A stretch of DNA of 64,000 nucleotides from Pseudoruegeria sp. SHC-113 (GTDB lineage Bacteria; Pseudomonadota; Alphaproteobacteria; Rhodobacterales; Rhodobacteraceae): positions 1 through 64,000 of the forward strand of contig NZ_JAHUBR010000003.1 in assembly GCF_025376885.1 (NCBI RefSeq). The letters run 5' to 3'. Below are positions 1 through 8,529 of this stretch, one piece after another (position 1 is the first letter of the stretch; every line of letters begins with the position of its first letter). Position numbers and translations under genes: made by a program. The notes under the pieces were generated by a model. The model did no database searches and was not told the origin of the DNA. It saw nothing but the letters and a program-made list of their open reading frames with translations.

Positions 1-90
1 CACCCGACCCCATCCCGAACTCGGAAGTTAAGCACAGCCGCGCCGATGGTACTGCGTCCTAAGACGTGGGAGAGTAGGTCACCGCCAAAC
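1..90 (+). rRNA. 5S ribosomal RNA, 3' part (cut by the left edge)
   Basis: The window opens inside a 5S rRNA. The segments CCCATCCCGAACTCGG and GTGGGAGAGTAGGTCACCGC are the conserved loop and helix sequences of bacterial 5S. The 5' end lies outside the window. The 3' end is placed near position 90 by similarity to other 5S genes and could be off by a few bases. A terminator follows, so this is the tail of an rrn operon. Confidence 0.93.
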
Positions 91-143
91 CTAATAAAAA
101 GCCTTAAACTCTCAATACGATCTTCACCAAGACCTACCGAACG

Positions 144-166
144 CCCCGCCTTGCCGCGGGGTTTTT
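144..166 (+). terminator. Rho-independent terminator of the rRNA operon
   Basis: CCCCGC and GCGGGG form a six base-pair G+C-only stem around a short loop and are followed directly by TTTTT. It lies about 50 bases after the 5S gene and before tRNA-Gly, so the tRNA probably has its own promoter. Confidence 0.85.
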
Positions 167-269
167 CGTGTTTTGGGCAGTGGGAAGCCGGTGGACACCT
201 AGCCGGTCAGCCCGGGCAAAACCCGGCTCTTGACGCCCCTCATGCCTTGGCATACCACCGGCGCACCGA

Positions 270-343
270 GCGGGTATGGTGAAATGGTATCATAAGAGCC
301 TTCCAAGCTTAAGGTGCGGGTTCGATTCCCGCTACCCGCTCCA
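270..343 (+). tRNA. tRNA-Gly (anticodon TCC)
   Basis: The 74-base gene folds as a tRNA. The acceptor stem is GCGGGTA paired with TACCCGC, the T arm is GCGGGTTCGATTCCCGC, and the anticodon loop is CTTCCAA with TCC in the centre. The discriminator base is T and CCA is encoded. One mismatch is possible at the top of the anticodon stem. The gene stands alone between the rrn terminator and the ABC exporter gene. Confidence 0.95.
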
Positions 344-447
344 GACCGCCCCCAGATCCAGCCTCAGGCGCGACGAAAGCGCCCTTGCCGCCCGTGTTTG
401 CAGGCTTTACTGCGGATGAAACACAGGAAAAGACGCAAGGCAGACCG

Positions 448-2241
448 ATGGCGCGCACAGATCAGACCCGGCCCGAAGACAGGGAAAAATCCAAGCGCGT
501 GAGCGCATTGGCGGGGCTCTGGCCATTTATTCTGCCCTATCGCGCTTACGTGGCGCTCGCCGGGCTTGCGCTTGTACTTACGGCCTGTGTCTCGCTGGCG
601 CTGCCGCTGGCCGTGCGCCGCGTGGTGGATTCCTTCTCCACCGGAGAAACCCAGCTTCTGGACAGCTATTTCGCCGCCGCGCTGTTGATCGCCTCGCTGC
701 TCGCGCTGGGGACGGGGCTGCGCTACTACATGGTCACCCGGCTGGGCGAGCGTGTGGTTGCCGACATCCGCAAGGCGGTGTTCGACCGTGTCATCGGCCT
801 GAGCCCGCGCTTCTACGAGACTTTGCAGACCGGTGAGGTGCTCTCCCGCATCACGACGGACACCACCGTGATCCAGTCTGTCATCGGCTCGTCTGTCTCG
901 GTGGCGCTGCGCAACATGTTGATCCTGCTGGGTGGCATGGTGCTGATGGTGTTTACCAGCCTGAAGCTCACCGGCCTCGTGCTGCTGATCGTGCCCGCCG
1001 TGATCGTGCCGATCATCGTGCTGGGGCGGCGACTGCGCGGCCTGAGCCGGGAAAACCAGGATCTGATCGCGGCCAGTTCAGGCAACGCTTCCGAAGCGCT
1101 TGGCGCGGTGCAGACGGTGCAGGCTTTCACCCACGAAGCCATCACGCGCGCAGGGTTCGGCAGCGTGACGGAGAGCGCCTATCGCTCCGCCGTGAAGCGC
1201 ATCACCACGCGCTCGCTGATGACCGTGATCGTGATCTTTCTGATCTTCTCCGGCGTCGTTGGCGTGCTCTGGATCGGCGCGCGGGATGTGCGCGCGGGCG
1301 AGATGACCGTCGGCGCGCTGGTGCAATTCGTGATCTATGCGGTGATGGTTGCAGGCTCCGTGGGTGCGCTGTCCGAGATCTGGAGCGAGCTGCAGCGCGC
1401 CGCCGGGGCCACGGAACGGCTGGTGGAGCTGCTCAACGCCCCTGACGACGTGCTGGACCCGGACGCGCCTGTGGCCGTGCCGAGCCCCTGCAAAGGCGGA
1501 GTTACCTTTGATGCGGTCACCTTCCATTACCCCTCCCGGCTGGGAGTCGCGGCGCTGGAGGATATCGAAGTGACAATCGCGCCGGGTGAAACCGTGGCCC
1601 TCGTCGGCCCTTCCGGCGCCGGGAAATCCACCATCCTGCAGCTCCTGCTGCGCTTCTATGATCCGACGTCTGGCAGCGTGTGCATCGACGGTGTGGATGT
1701 GAAAAGCATGGCGCGGGCTGACTTCCGCCAGAACATCGCGCTGGTGCCGCAGGACCCGGTGATCTTTGGCACGACCGCACGCGAGAACATCCGCTTTGGC
1801 CGCCCGGATGCCACTGATGCGGAGGTGGAAGCCGCCGCAAAGGCCGCCGCGGCGCATGACTTCCTGACCGAACTGCCCGAGGGCTACGAAAGCCAGGTGG
1901 GTGAGCGCGGTGTGATGCTGTCGGGTGGCCAGAAGCAGCGGATCGCCATCGCGCGGGCCATCCTGCGCGACGCGCCGATCCTGCTGCTGGACGAAGCGAC
2001 TTCGGCGCTCGACGCCGAAAGCGAACGTGCCGTTCAGGCAGCGGTGGACGTGATGAGCGCCACGCGCACCACGCTGGTGGTGGCGCACAGGCTGGCGACC
2101 GTGAAGAAGGCCGACCGCATCCTCGTCTTCGACAAGGGCCGGATCGTCGCCGAGGGCACTCATGATTCGCTGGTGGCGGAAGGGGGACTCTATGCCCGGC
2201 TGGCCCGGCTGCAGTTCACCGAGGGTGCCAACGCGGCCTGA
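448..2241 (+). CDS. ABC exporter, fused membrane and ATPase domains (MsbA/ABCB type)
   Basis: The 597-residue protein is a half-size ABC exporter of the inner membrane that would work as a homodimer. Residues about 25-310 form the six-helix exporter membrane domain. Residues about 350-590 form the ATPase, with Walker A GPSGAGKST at 387-395, signature LSGGQ at 491-495 and Walker B ILLLDEATSALD from 511. The ATG at 448 is preferred over an upstream in-frame start at 385 because it follows GCAAGG at good spacing. The substrate cannot be told from sequence; lipids, drugs or peptides are all possible for this family. The gene stands alone, downstream of tRNA-Gly. Confidence 0.93.
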   Translation: MARTDQTRPEDREKSKRVSALAGLWPFILPYRAYVALAGLALVLTACVSLALPLAVRRVVDSFSTGETQLLDSYFAAALLIASLLALGTGLRYYMVTRLGERVVADIRKAVFDRVIGLSPRFYETLQTGEVLSRITTDTTVIQSVIGSSVSVALRNMLILLGGMVLMVFTSLKLTGLVLLIVPAVIVPIIVLGRRLRGLSRENQDLIAASSGNASEALGAVQTVQAFTHEAITRAGFGSVTESAYRSAVKRITTRSLMTVIVIFLIFSGVVGVLWIGARDVRAGEMTVGALVQFVIYAVMVAGSVGALSEIWSELQRAAGATERLVELLNAPDDVLDPDAPVAVPSPCKGGVTFDAVTFHYPSRLGVAALEDIEVTIAPGETVALVGPSGAGKSTILQLLLRFYDPTSGSVCIDGVDVKSMARADFRQNIALVPQDPVIFGTTARENIRFGRPDATDAEVEAAAKAAAAHDFLTELPEGYESQVGERGVMLSGGQKQRIAIARAILRDAPILLLDEATSALDAESERAVQAAVDVMSATRTTLVVAHRLATVKKADRILVFDKGRIVAEGTHDSLVAEGGLYARLARLQFTEGANAA

Positions 2242-2408
2242 GGGCCAAATGCGGCCGCCCCCCTGACCCGACGGCAGGGCTGCCAAAGCCCGCGCGGCCC
2301 CTCGTGACGTTGCGTAGAGGCCGCGCTGCCCCTTGTGCTGGGCAAGGCAAGCCTGCAATTTATCTGCTAAAGAATGGCGTGAATGACGGCCAAGGGGAGG
2401 GTTTCACG

Positions 2409-4319
2409 ATGGCGCAACAAGCGCGGCAATTCGCGACGGCAGCAGATGTAAAGGCGATGGAGGCAGAGCGCCCGTGGGAGGAGCGCAATGTGCCCACCAC
2501 GCTCTATGGCCTGCTTTCGGAAACGGCGGGCAAGTTCCCGAACCGTCCGGCCATCACTTTCCAGATCACCTCCGGCCCGAAAGATAAGGCCGAAACGCTC
2601 TCCTGGGCGGAGCTCAAGGGCAAGGTCACGCAGTCGGCCAACCTCTTCCGCAGCCTTGGCGTCGGCGAGAATGACGTGGTGGCCTACCTGCTGCCCAACG
2701 CCAATGAAACCGTGATCTCCTTCATCGGGGGCTCCGTGGCTGGGATCGTGAACCCGATCAACCCGCTGCTGGAGCCCGAGCAGATCGGCGCGATCCTGCG
2801 CGAAACCGGCGCGAAGGTTCTGGTGACGCTGCGGGCCTTCCCGCGCTCTGACGTGGCGCAGAAGGCGGCTGAAGCCGTGGCGCTGGCGCCGAACGTGAAA
2901 ACCGTTCTGGAAGTGGATCTGCTGCGCTACCTGACGCCGCCGAAAAGCTGGATCGTGCCGCTGATCCGCCCCAAGAATCCGGTGAGCCATCAGGCGCAGG
3001 TGCTGGATTTCAACAAGGCGATGTCCAAGCACCGCGCCGACGCGTTGGATTTCGAGGATTCCACCGAGGATCGCGTGGCCGCCTATTTCCACACCGGTGG
3101 CACCACCGGCATGCCGAAAGTGGCGCAGCACAAGTATTCCGGCATGATGTACAACGGCTGGCTTGGCGATCGTCTGCTGTTTGACGAGAAAGACACGATG
3201 ATCGCGCCGCTGCCGATGTTCCACGTCTTCGCGGCCTACCCGGTGATGCTCTCGGCGATCACGGCGGGCACCCATGTTGTTTTCCCGACACCGCAGGGCT
3301 ACCGCGGCGAAGGCGTGTTCGACAACTTCTGGAAGCTGATCGAACGCTACAAGGTCAGCTTCGTGATCATCGTCCCCACCGCGATTTCTGCGCTGATGCA
3401 GCGCCCGGTGGACGCCGATGTGTCCAGCCTGAAAACCGCCTTCTCCGGCTCGGCACCTCTGCCGGTTGAGCTGTTCAACCGCTTCGAGAAGGCCACCGGT
3501 GTGAACATCATCGAAGGTTACGGCATGACGGAGGCCACTTGCCTCGTGTCCTGCAACCCGACCGATGGTGTGAAGAAGATCGGCTCCGTGGGCCTGCCCT
3601 TCCCCTACACCGAGGTGAAAATCCTGAACTGCGATGACGCGGGCAACATCCTGCGCGAATGTGACGTGGATGAAGTGGGCGAGATCTGCATCTCAAACCC
3701 CGGCGTGCTCACCGGGGCGACCTACACCGAGGCCGACAAGAACGTGGGGCTCTTTGCCGATGGCAAACTGCTGCGTACGGGCGATCTGGGCCGCATGGAT
3801 GCCGATGGCTATCTCTACATCACCGGCCGCGCCAAGGATCTGATCATCCGAGGCGGTCACAACATCGATCCGGCCGAGATCGAGGAAGCGCTCGCCGGCC
3901 ACGAGGCCGTGGCCTTCGCCGGGGCCATCGGCCAGCCGGACTCCTTCGCGGGCGAACTGCCCTGCGCCTATGTGGAGCTTGTCGCCGGGGCCGATACCTC
4001 TGTGGACGAGCTGATGGCCTACGCCAAGAAGCACGTGCACGAGCGTGCCGCGCATCCGAAATACATCGAGATCCTGCCGGAGCTGCCGAAAACCGGCGTG
4101 GGCAAGATCTTCAAGCCGGATCTGCGCAAAATGGCGATCATCCGCGTCTACAACGAGACGTTCCGCACCCAGGGCCTTGCCGTAGAGGTGTCCTCTGTCA
4201 TCGACGACAAGAAGCGCGGCCTCGTGGCCCAGATCGTCAAGACAGGCGAAGTGGACGAGGAAACCGTGGGCCATTGCCTCGGCGAGTTCCCCGGCGCATG
4301 GGAATGGAAACAAGCCTGA
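2409..4319 (+). CDS. Acyl-CoA synthetase (AMP-forming, ANL superfamily)
   Basis: This 636-residue cytosolic enzyme would activate a carboxylic acid, probably a fatty acid, to its CoA thioester through an acyl-adenylate. It carries the AMP-binding P-loop HTGGTTGMPK, the core motif GYGMTEAT, the hinge region RTGDLGRMDADGYLYITGR and the C-terminal catalytic lysine segment LPKTGVGKIFK. The start at 2409 follows GGGGAGGG; an upstream in-frame start at 2304 would add 35 unlikely residues. The chain-length preference is unknown. It is monocistronic, with its own terminator downstream. Family assignment is firm, substrate assignment is not. Confidence 0.92.
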   Translation: MAQQARQFATAADVKAMEAERPWEERNVPTTLYGLLSETAGKFPNRPAITFQITSGPKDKAETLSWAELKGKVTQSANLFRSLGVGENDVVAYLLPNANETVISFIGGSVAGIVNPINPLLEPEQIGAILRETGAKVLVTLRAFPRSDVAQKAAEAVALAPNVKTVLEVDLLRYLTPPKSWIVPLIRPKNPVSHQAQVLDFNKAMSKHRADALDFEDSTEDRVAAYFHTGGTTGMPKVAQHKYSGMMYNGWLGDRLLFDEKDTMIAPLPMFHVFAAYPVMLSAITAGTHVVFPTPQGYRGEGVFDNFWKLIERYKVSFVIIVPTAISALMQRPVDADVSSLKTAFSGSAPLPVELFNRFEKATGVNIIEGYGMTEATCLVSCNPTDGVKKIGSVGLPFPYTEVKILNCDDAGNILRECDVDEVGEICISNPGVLTGATYTEADKNVGLFADGKLLRTGDLGRMDADGYLYITGRAKDLIIRGGHNIDPAEIEEALAGHEAVAFAGAIGQPDSFAGELPCAYVELVAGADTSVDELMAYAKKHVHERAAHPKYIEILPELPKTGVGKIFKPDLRKMAIIRVYNETFRTQGLAVEVSSVIDDKKRGLVAQIVKTGEVDEETVGHCLGEFPGAWEWKQA

Positions 4320-4344
4320 CGCGCTGCGCAGCACCCGAAAAAAG

Positions 4345-4380
4345 CCCCCCGCCTTGAAAGAGGCGGGGGTTTTCTTTTTT
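4345..4380. terminator. Bidirectional Rho-independent terminator
   Basis: A C-rich arm and a matching G-rich arm (AGGCGGGGG) form a stem of about nine pairs with a small loop. Runs of T flank it on one side and runs of A on the other, so it can stop transcripts from both the acyl-CoA synthetase gene and the convergent secreted-protein gene. Confidence 0.88.
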
Positions 4381-4400
4381 GGGGTCAATCTCTTGGGGCG

Positions 4401-5495
4401 TCAGTCCATCAGGAAGGCGTCGCTCGCCGCGCGGCGGGAGCGCGCCACGTATTCGATGGCGGAATTGCGCATCTCAAGGCTGTCGAGCAGGCCGCGCTCC
4501 AGAAGCGAGGCCGCCTGATCGGCGAAGATCGGGATCTCGCGCCCTCCGAACTGCCGTGCAACAGGAGCGATAGAGTCCGGGTGGGCCTCCAGCAGGTGGG
4601 CGATGGCCTGCGTTATGGCCGCCGTGGTTTCGGGATCGCCCTGCAGGCTATGAATGGCCATGGCCTCGATCAGCGCCTCGGACTGGATGTCGCGCGGTCC
4701 GGCGGGGCGGGTGAAGAAAGCTGCCTCGATCGCGACAACGCCCTCCGCCCCGGCGCTTTCGATATAGCCCGCCGTCAGCGCGCCGAGGTTGCGGGTATTG
4801 CCCGTGGCCGCCGCTGCCAGCAGCGCGTTTTCCAGAAAGGCGCGGGCGGCGGGATCGGGGCTGAGGCCCAACAGCAAAAGCCGGATCGGATGGCTCTGCG
4901 CCTGACTCGCGGTGCTGAGCGCCGCGATATGGGGCGCGGCTTGCGGGGGCGGCGGCAGCGCCCGCATCAGCTCGTAGGGCAGCTGATCGGCCTCCCGTAG
5001 GGCAATGGCGTTCAGGACGGGGTGTTCGCTTTGCAGGAGCGGGCCGAAAATCTCAACGCGCCGCTCCAGCGATAGGAAACCCTCCTGCGCGATCTCGGCC
5101 ACGAGGCTTTCGAGCAAGGTGCGGGTCTGATCGTCCACATAAACGCCGCGCTCCCATTCGCCGTAGTCGTCCGGGCGCAGGAAAAGCACGTGATCGTCGG
5201 GATTGGCGGCCAGCCGACGGCGGGTCACGCTGTCCACGAGTTGGGGCAGGTCCACTTCTTCGCCTACACCGCGCAGGGCGATGACTGGGATGAAGCGGAA
5301 CGGCGACGCCGGATCGGGGCGGGCGAGCAGCACGGTCTCGCTCATCTCCAGTTCATCCGAAAGGCCGGGGCGCGGGACATAATCGTGAAACGCACAGGCC
5401 AGCGCCACTGGGGCAGCCGAAAGCCACAGGCCGCTGGCCAGCAGCAGGGGCTTGAGGCCGGAGGGGGCACAAGAAAGGGCACGAGGGGCTGTCAT
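4401..5495 (-). CDS. Secreted protein of unknown function
   Basis: The 364-residue protein starts with a basic n-region, a hydrophobic core (LLLASGLWLSAAPVALA) and a likely signal peptidase site before CAFHDY, so it should be exported to the periplasm or beyond. The rest is soluble and rich in Ala, Leu and Glu. The second half looks alpha-helical and could be a HEAT-like or TPR-like helical array, but no clear repeat was delimited. I do not recognise the family. It lies 83 bases downstream of rbsD on the same strand and may be transcribed with it. Coding is supported by its length, third-position G+C bias and signal peptide. Confidence 0.78.
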   Translation of the reverse strand: MTAPRALSCAPSGLKPLLLASGLWLSAAPVALACAFHDYVPRPGLSDELEMSETVLLARPDPASPFRFIPVIALRGVGEEVDLPQLVDSVTRRRLAANPDDHVLFLRPDDYGEWERGVYVDDQTRTLLESLVAEIAQEGFLSLERRVEIFGPLLQSEHPVLNAIALREADQLPYELMRALPPPPQAAPHIAALSTASQAQSHPIRLLLLGLSPDPAARAFLENALLAAAATGNTRNLGALTAGYIESAGAEGVVAIEAAFFTRPAGPRDIQSEALIEAMAIHSLQGDPETTAAITQAIAHLLEAHPDSIAPVARQFGGREIPIFADQAASLLERGLLDSLEMRNSAIEYVARSRRAASDAFLMD

Positions 5496-5578
5496 GGCTG
5501 GGCTCGCTTGCGCTGTGGGTGCCTGCCAAGTGTCACTGGTCGCGCGCCGAAAGGGAAGGCCCTATTGCGCAAACTGGC

Positions 5579-5959
5579 CTAGCCGAAGGTCACACCGCTG
5601 TAGAGGATGATATTGGCGTAGGGTGTCGCCTCGCCGGTCCGCACCACGGCGAGGGCGGCAGCGCTTGCGGCCTTCAGGCTGTCGTGGCTGACCTGTTCAC
5701 ACGGCAGCCGTGCCTCGAAGGCCGTGCGCAGCTCCTGCGCGGCTTCAGAAGCGATAACCGCGCGCTCCACCTGTAGCTCGCCCAGCACCGTATCGAGCAC
5801 CGACCAGAGATCTGGCACCCCGAGGCAGACGGCCAGATCGATGCAGAGCGTGCCCGGCGGCACAGGCAGGCCCGCATCGCCGATCACTAGCGCATCGCCA
5901 TGGCCCATGGCCGCGATGGTGCGGCTCAACTCGGCGTGCAGCAGCCCTGTTTTCTTCAT
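5579..5959 (-). CDS. rbsD: D-ribose pyranase-like RbsD/FucU family protein
   Basis: The 126-residue protein matches RbsD along its whole length: MKKTGLLHAELSR at the N terminus, GHGDALVIGDAGLP with the conserved catalytic-region Asp, and the C-terminal signature RTGEATPYANIIL. The family interconverts beta-pyranose and beta-furanose forms of ribose (RbsD) or anomers of fucose (FucU) in the cytosol. A GGGAGG stretch precedes the ATG. No ribose ABC transporter, kinase or fucose gene is nearby, so the sugar it serves is unknown. It diverges from the glycerophosphodiesterase gene. Confidence 0.88.
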   Translation of the reverse strand: MKKTGLLHAELSRTIAAMGHGDALVIGDAGLPVPPGTLCIDLAVCLGVPDLWSVLDTVLGELQVERAVIASEAAQELRTAFEARLPCEQVSHDSLKAASAAALAVVRTGEATPYANIILYSGVTFG

Positions 5960-6134
5960 GGATCATGCCTCCCGGTTGGTATCCCTCCCGCGAAGGCTCG
6001 CACCGCTTGGCGATACGATCAAGCGGCGTGAATTCACCCGTGACAGGTGGCGGCCCAAGGCTCTAGCATCGCAGCCGACCAATGAGGGCACGGCCGGGCG
6101 CAACCGGCGCAGCCAACGAAGAGACGAGGGCACG

Positions 6135-7997
6135 ATGTTTTTAGAGCACAACCGACCGGTTCAGGCGGCTTTTTCCGACGCGTGGTATCTGAAATGGCGC
6201 TTCCTCGTCTCCCACGTGCTGCTGGGCCTGCTCGCCATTGCCGTGATCTCGCCCGCGACGGCGCTGATCCTGCGCGTGGCCATCGGCATGTCGGGCAACC
6301 CCGCGCTTGCCGATCAGGACATCGCCTACTTCCTGCTCTCGCCGGTGGGTTTCGTCTGCCTCATCGTGGCCGCCTCGGTGGTGATCGCGGCCGGGGTATT
6401 GGATACCGCCTTCCTGATGTCGATCCATCTGGCCGACCGTACCTACGGACGCGGCGGGTTTCGCACCGGGCTTGGCAGCGTGCTGCCGCGCCTGCCGGCC
6501 GTGATCAGCCTCGCCGCGCGGCTCACTTTGCGTATCCTCGTGATCGCCGCGCCTTTCCTGCTCGCAGGGCTCTGGATCGCCGCGCGCAACCTCACGGCCT
6601 ATGACATCAACTACTACCTCACCGAGCGTCCGCCGGAGTTCCTGCAGGCCGTCGGCATGATCGGGGCCCTGCTGGCGGTGATGGCCGTGATCCTGATCAA
6701 CCGCCTGCTCACATGGATGCTCACCCTGCCGCTCGTGCTCTTCTCCGGCACCGCGCCCAAGGCCGCCTTTGCCGAGAGCGCGCGGCTGATGGAGGGGTTC
6801 CGATTTCGCTTCCTGCGCCGCTTTGCTGTCTGGGCGCTCGTCAGCGTTGCGATCGGGATCACGGTGCTGGGGCTTGCCGCCATCGGCACCCGTTTCATCG
6901 CGCCCGTTTCTGGCGGCAACCTGGCGCTCGTGGCGCTGTTCCTGCTGCTGGCGGTTTTGCTCTGGGTGGTGACCAACGTGATCGTCACCACGATTACCTC
7001 GGGGGCCTTCTCGATCCTCATTGCGGATGGGTTCACCGAGGCCGGCGGCGTGGTGGATACAGCCTATCTGGCACGGGCCGAGCAGATGCCCGCCCTGCTG
7101 CGCAAGCTCGCGGTGATCGGCCCGGTTGTGGGCGTGCTGATCTTCATCGGCGGCTTCACCGGCAACCTGATGCTCAACGCCATCGCGACGCAAAGCGGCG
7201 CGCTGGTGATCGCGCACCGCGGCGCGGCAGGGGCGAAGCCTGAGAACACCATGGCATCGATCGACGAGGCCCTTCGGGTTGAGGCCGATTTCGTGGAGAT
7301 CGACGTTCAGGAATCCGCCGAGGGCGAGGTGATCGTGGTGCATGACAGCGATTTCATGAAGCTCGCGGGCGTGCCGACGAAGGTCTGGGACGTAACGGTG
7401 GAGGAGCTGGCCGGGATCGACATCGGCAGCTGGTTCGATCCGCAATATTCTGCTGAGCGCACGCCCACCCTGCGCGAGGTGCTGCAGGCGGCCAAGGATC
7501 GCTCCAAGGTGTTGATCGAGCTGAAATACTACGGCCATGACGTGATGCTGGAGCAGCGCGTGCTCGATATCGTCGTCGAGGAAGGCATGGCGGATCAGGT
7601 GGCTTACATGTCGCTGAAACTGCCCGCTGTCGAGAAAACCAAGGGCCTTGCGCCCGAGGCCACCGTCGGGCTGCTTGCCGCCACGGCGGTGGGGGATCTC
7701 ACGGCGCTTGAGGCGGATTTCCTTGCCGTGAACACCGGGCTTGCCACGCGCGGGCTGGTGAAACGCGCCGATGCGGCTGGAAAGCCTGTCTACGTCTGGA
7801 CGGTCAACGACGCGCTCACCATGTCGCAGATGCTCTCGCGCGGGGTGTCCGGGCTGATCACCGATGAGCCCGAACTGGCCCGCGAGGTGATTGCGAAACA
7901 TGCCGAACTGACACTGCTTCAGCGGCTGCTGATCTCGCTCAGCGATATGCTGGGCGTGGAATTCGAGAGAAAGGCGACCCGTGATGACTCTCCGTAA
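6135..7997 (+). CDS. Membrane-anchored glycerophosphodiester phosphodiesterase
   Basis: The 620-residue protein has two parts. Residues about 20-350 are strongly hydrophobic, with several membrane segments, and resemble the membrane domain seen in front of some GlpQ-type enzymes. Residues about 358-600 form the GDPD TIM barrel. It carries AHRGAAG (His361, Arg362) and PENT, then EIDVQ with the metal-binding Glu/Asp pair, and VVHDSDF. The family cleaves glycerophosphodiesters to glycerol 3-phosphate and an alcohol. The ATG at 6135 begins a sequence typical of the family; in-frame codons further upstream would run into the rbsD coding region. The next gene, a phospholipase A2-like protein, overlaps its end by 14 bases, which suggests consecutive steps of phospholipid breakdown. 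Confidence 0.9.
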   Translation: MFLEHNRPVQAAFSDAWYLKWRFLVSHVLLGLLAIAVISPATALILRVAIGMSGNPALADQDIAYFLLSPVGFVCLIVAASVVIAAGVLDTAFLMSIHLADRTYGRGGFRTGLGSVLPRLPAVISLAARLTLRILVIAAPFLLAGLWIAARNLTAYDINYYLTERPPEFLQAVGMIGALLAVMAVILINRLLTWMLTLPLVLFSGTAPKAAFAESARLMEGFRFRFLRRFAVWALVSVAIGITVLGLAAIGTRFIAPVSGGNLALVALFLLLAVLLWVVTNVIVTTITSGAFSILIADGFTEAGGVVDTAYLARAEQMPALLRKLAVIGPVVGVLIFIGGFTGNLMLNAIATQSGALVIAHRGAAGAKPENTMASIDEALRVEADFVEIDVQESAEGEVIVVHDSDFMKLAGVPTKVWDVTVEELAGIDIGSWFDPQYSAERTPTLREVLQAAKDRSKVLIELKYYGHDVMLEQRVLDIVVEEGMADQVAYMSLKLPAVEKTKGLAPEATVGLLAATAVGDLTALEADFLAVNTGLATRGLVKRADAAGKPVYVWTVNDALTMSQMLSRGVSGLITDEPELAREVIAKHAELTLLQRLLISLSDMLGVEFERKATRDDSP

Positions 7998-8529
7998 CGC
8001 GCTCTTCCTGCTGTGCCTCTTTGCCACCCCAGTGGCGGCGAATGAAGACGACCTGCGGTTGGACGAACGCCTTGAGCTGCGGGCGCATGAAAAGCTTTTG
8101 GAGGTTATGGGCGCAGAGGGCAGCACGCTTGCGCCCTTCACCACCGATGGCTGTTCGGGCTGGCAAAGCGCGGCATGGTCCCTCGCGGCGGAGAAGATCT
8201 CGATCTTCGAAGAGGCCCACGGAGAGCTTCCGCCGTGGGAGGCCTGCTGCGTGGTGCATGATCGCGCCTACCACGAGGCGGGCGGGGCGCTGGAGGCGCT
8301 GCAAAGCCTGCGCGCGCGGCAAGAGGCCGATGAGGCGCTTGCGGCCTGCGTGCGGGATACGGCGGCGGCCCGGCAGCAGGAATTGGGTGAGATCTACAGC
8401 ATGTCGCCCGAGGCCGTGGTGCGCGTCTACGGGCTGATCGCCGAGGCGATGCATGGGGCTGTCCGGCTGGGCGGCGCGCCCTGCACCGGGCTTTCGTGGC
8501 GCTGGGGGTATGGCTACCCGGACTGTTAG
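7984..8529 (+). CDS. Secreted phospholipase A2-like protein
   Basis: The 181-residue protein has a signal peptide (hydrophobic core within residues 6-18, likely cut after AAN or nearby). It also has a PLA2-like core: DGCSGW at 55-60 resembles the calcium loop, and CCVVHDRAYHEAGG from residue 88 carries the His92-Asp93 pair of the PLA2 active site. The predicted mature part has six cysteines, consistent with disulfides in the periplasm. PLA2 enzymes release the sn-2 fatty acid from phospholipids. The start overlaps the end of the glycerophosphodiesterase gene by 14 bases, indicating translational coupling. The assignment rests on motifs only and activity is unproven. A GTG directly before the ATG is an alternative start. 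Confidence 0.72.
   Translation: MTLRNALFLLCLFATPVAANEDDLRLDERLELRAHEKLLEVMGAEGSTLAPFTTDGCSGWQSAAWSLAAEKISIFEEAHGELPPWEACCVVHDRAYHEAGGALEALQSLRARQEADEALAACVRDTAAARQQELGEIYSMSPEAVVRVYGLIAEAMHGAVRLGGAPCTGLSWRWGYGYPDC

Noticed and set aside
1078-2358. 426-codon open frame on the minus strand
   Set aside because: It is antisense to the ATPase half of the ABC exporter, whose motifs are all in place.
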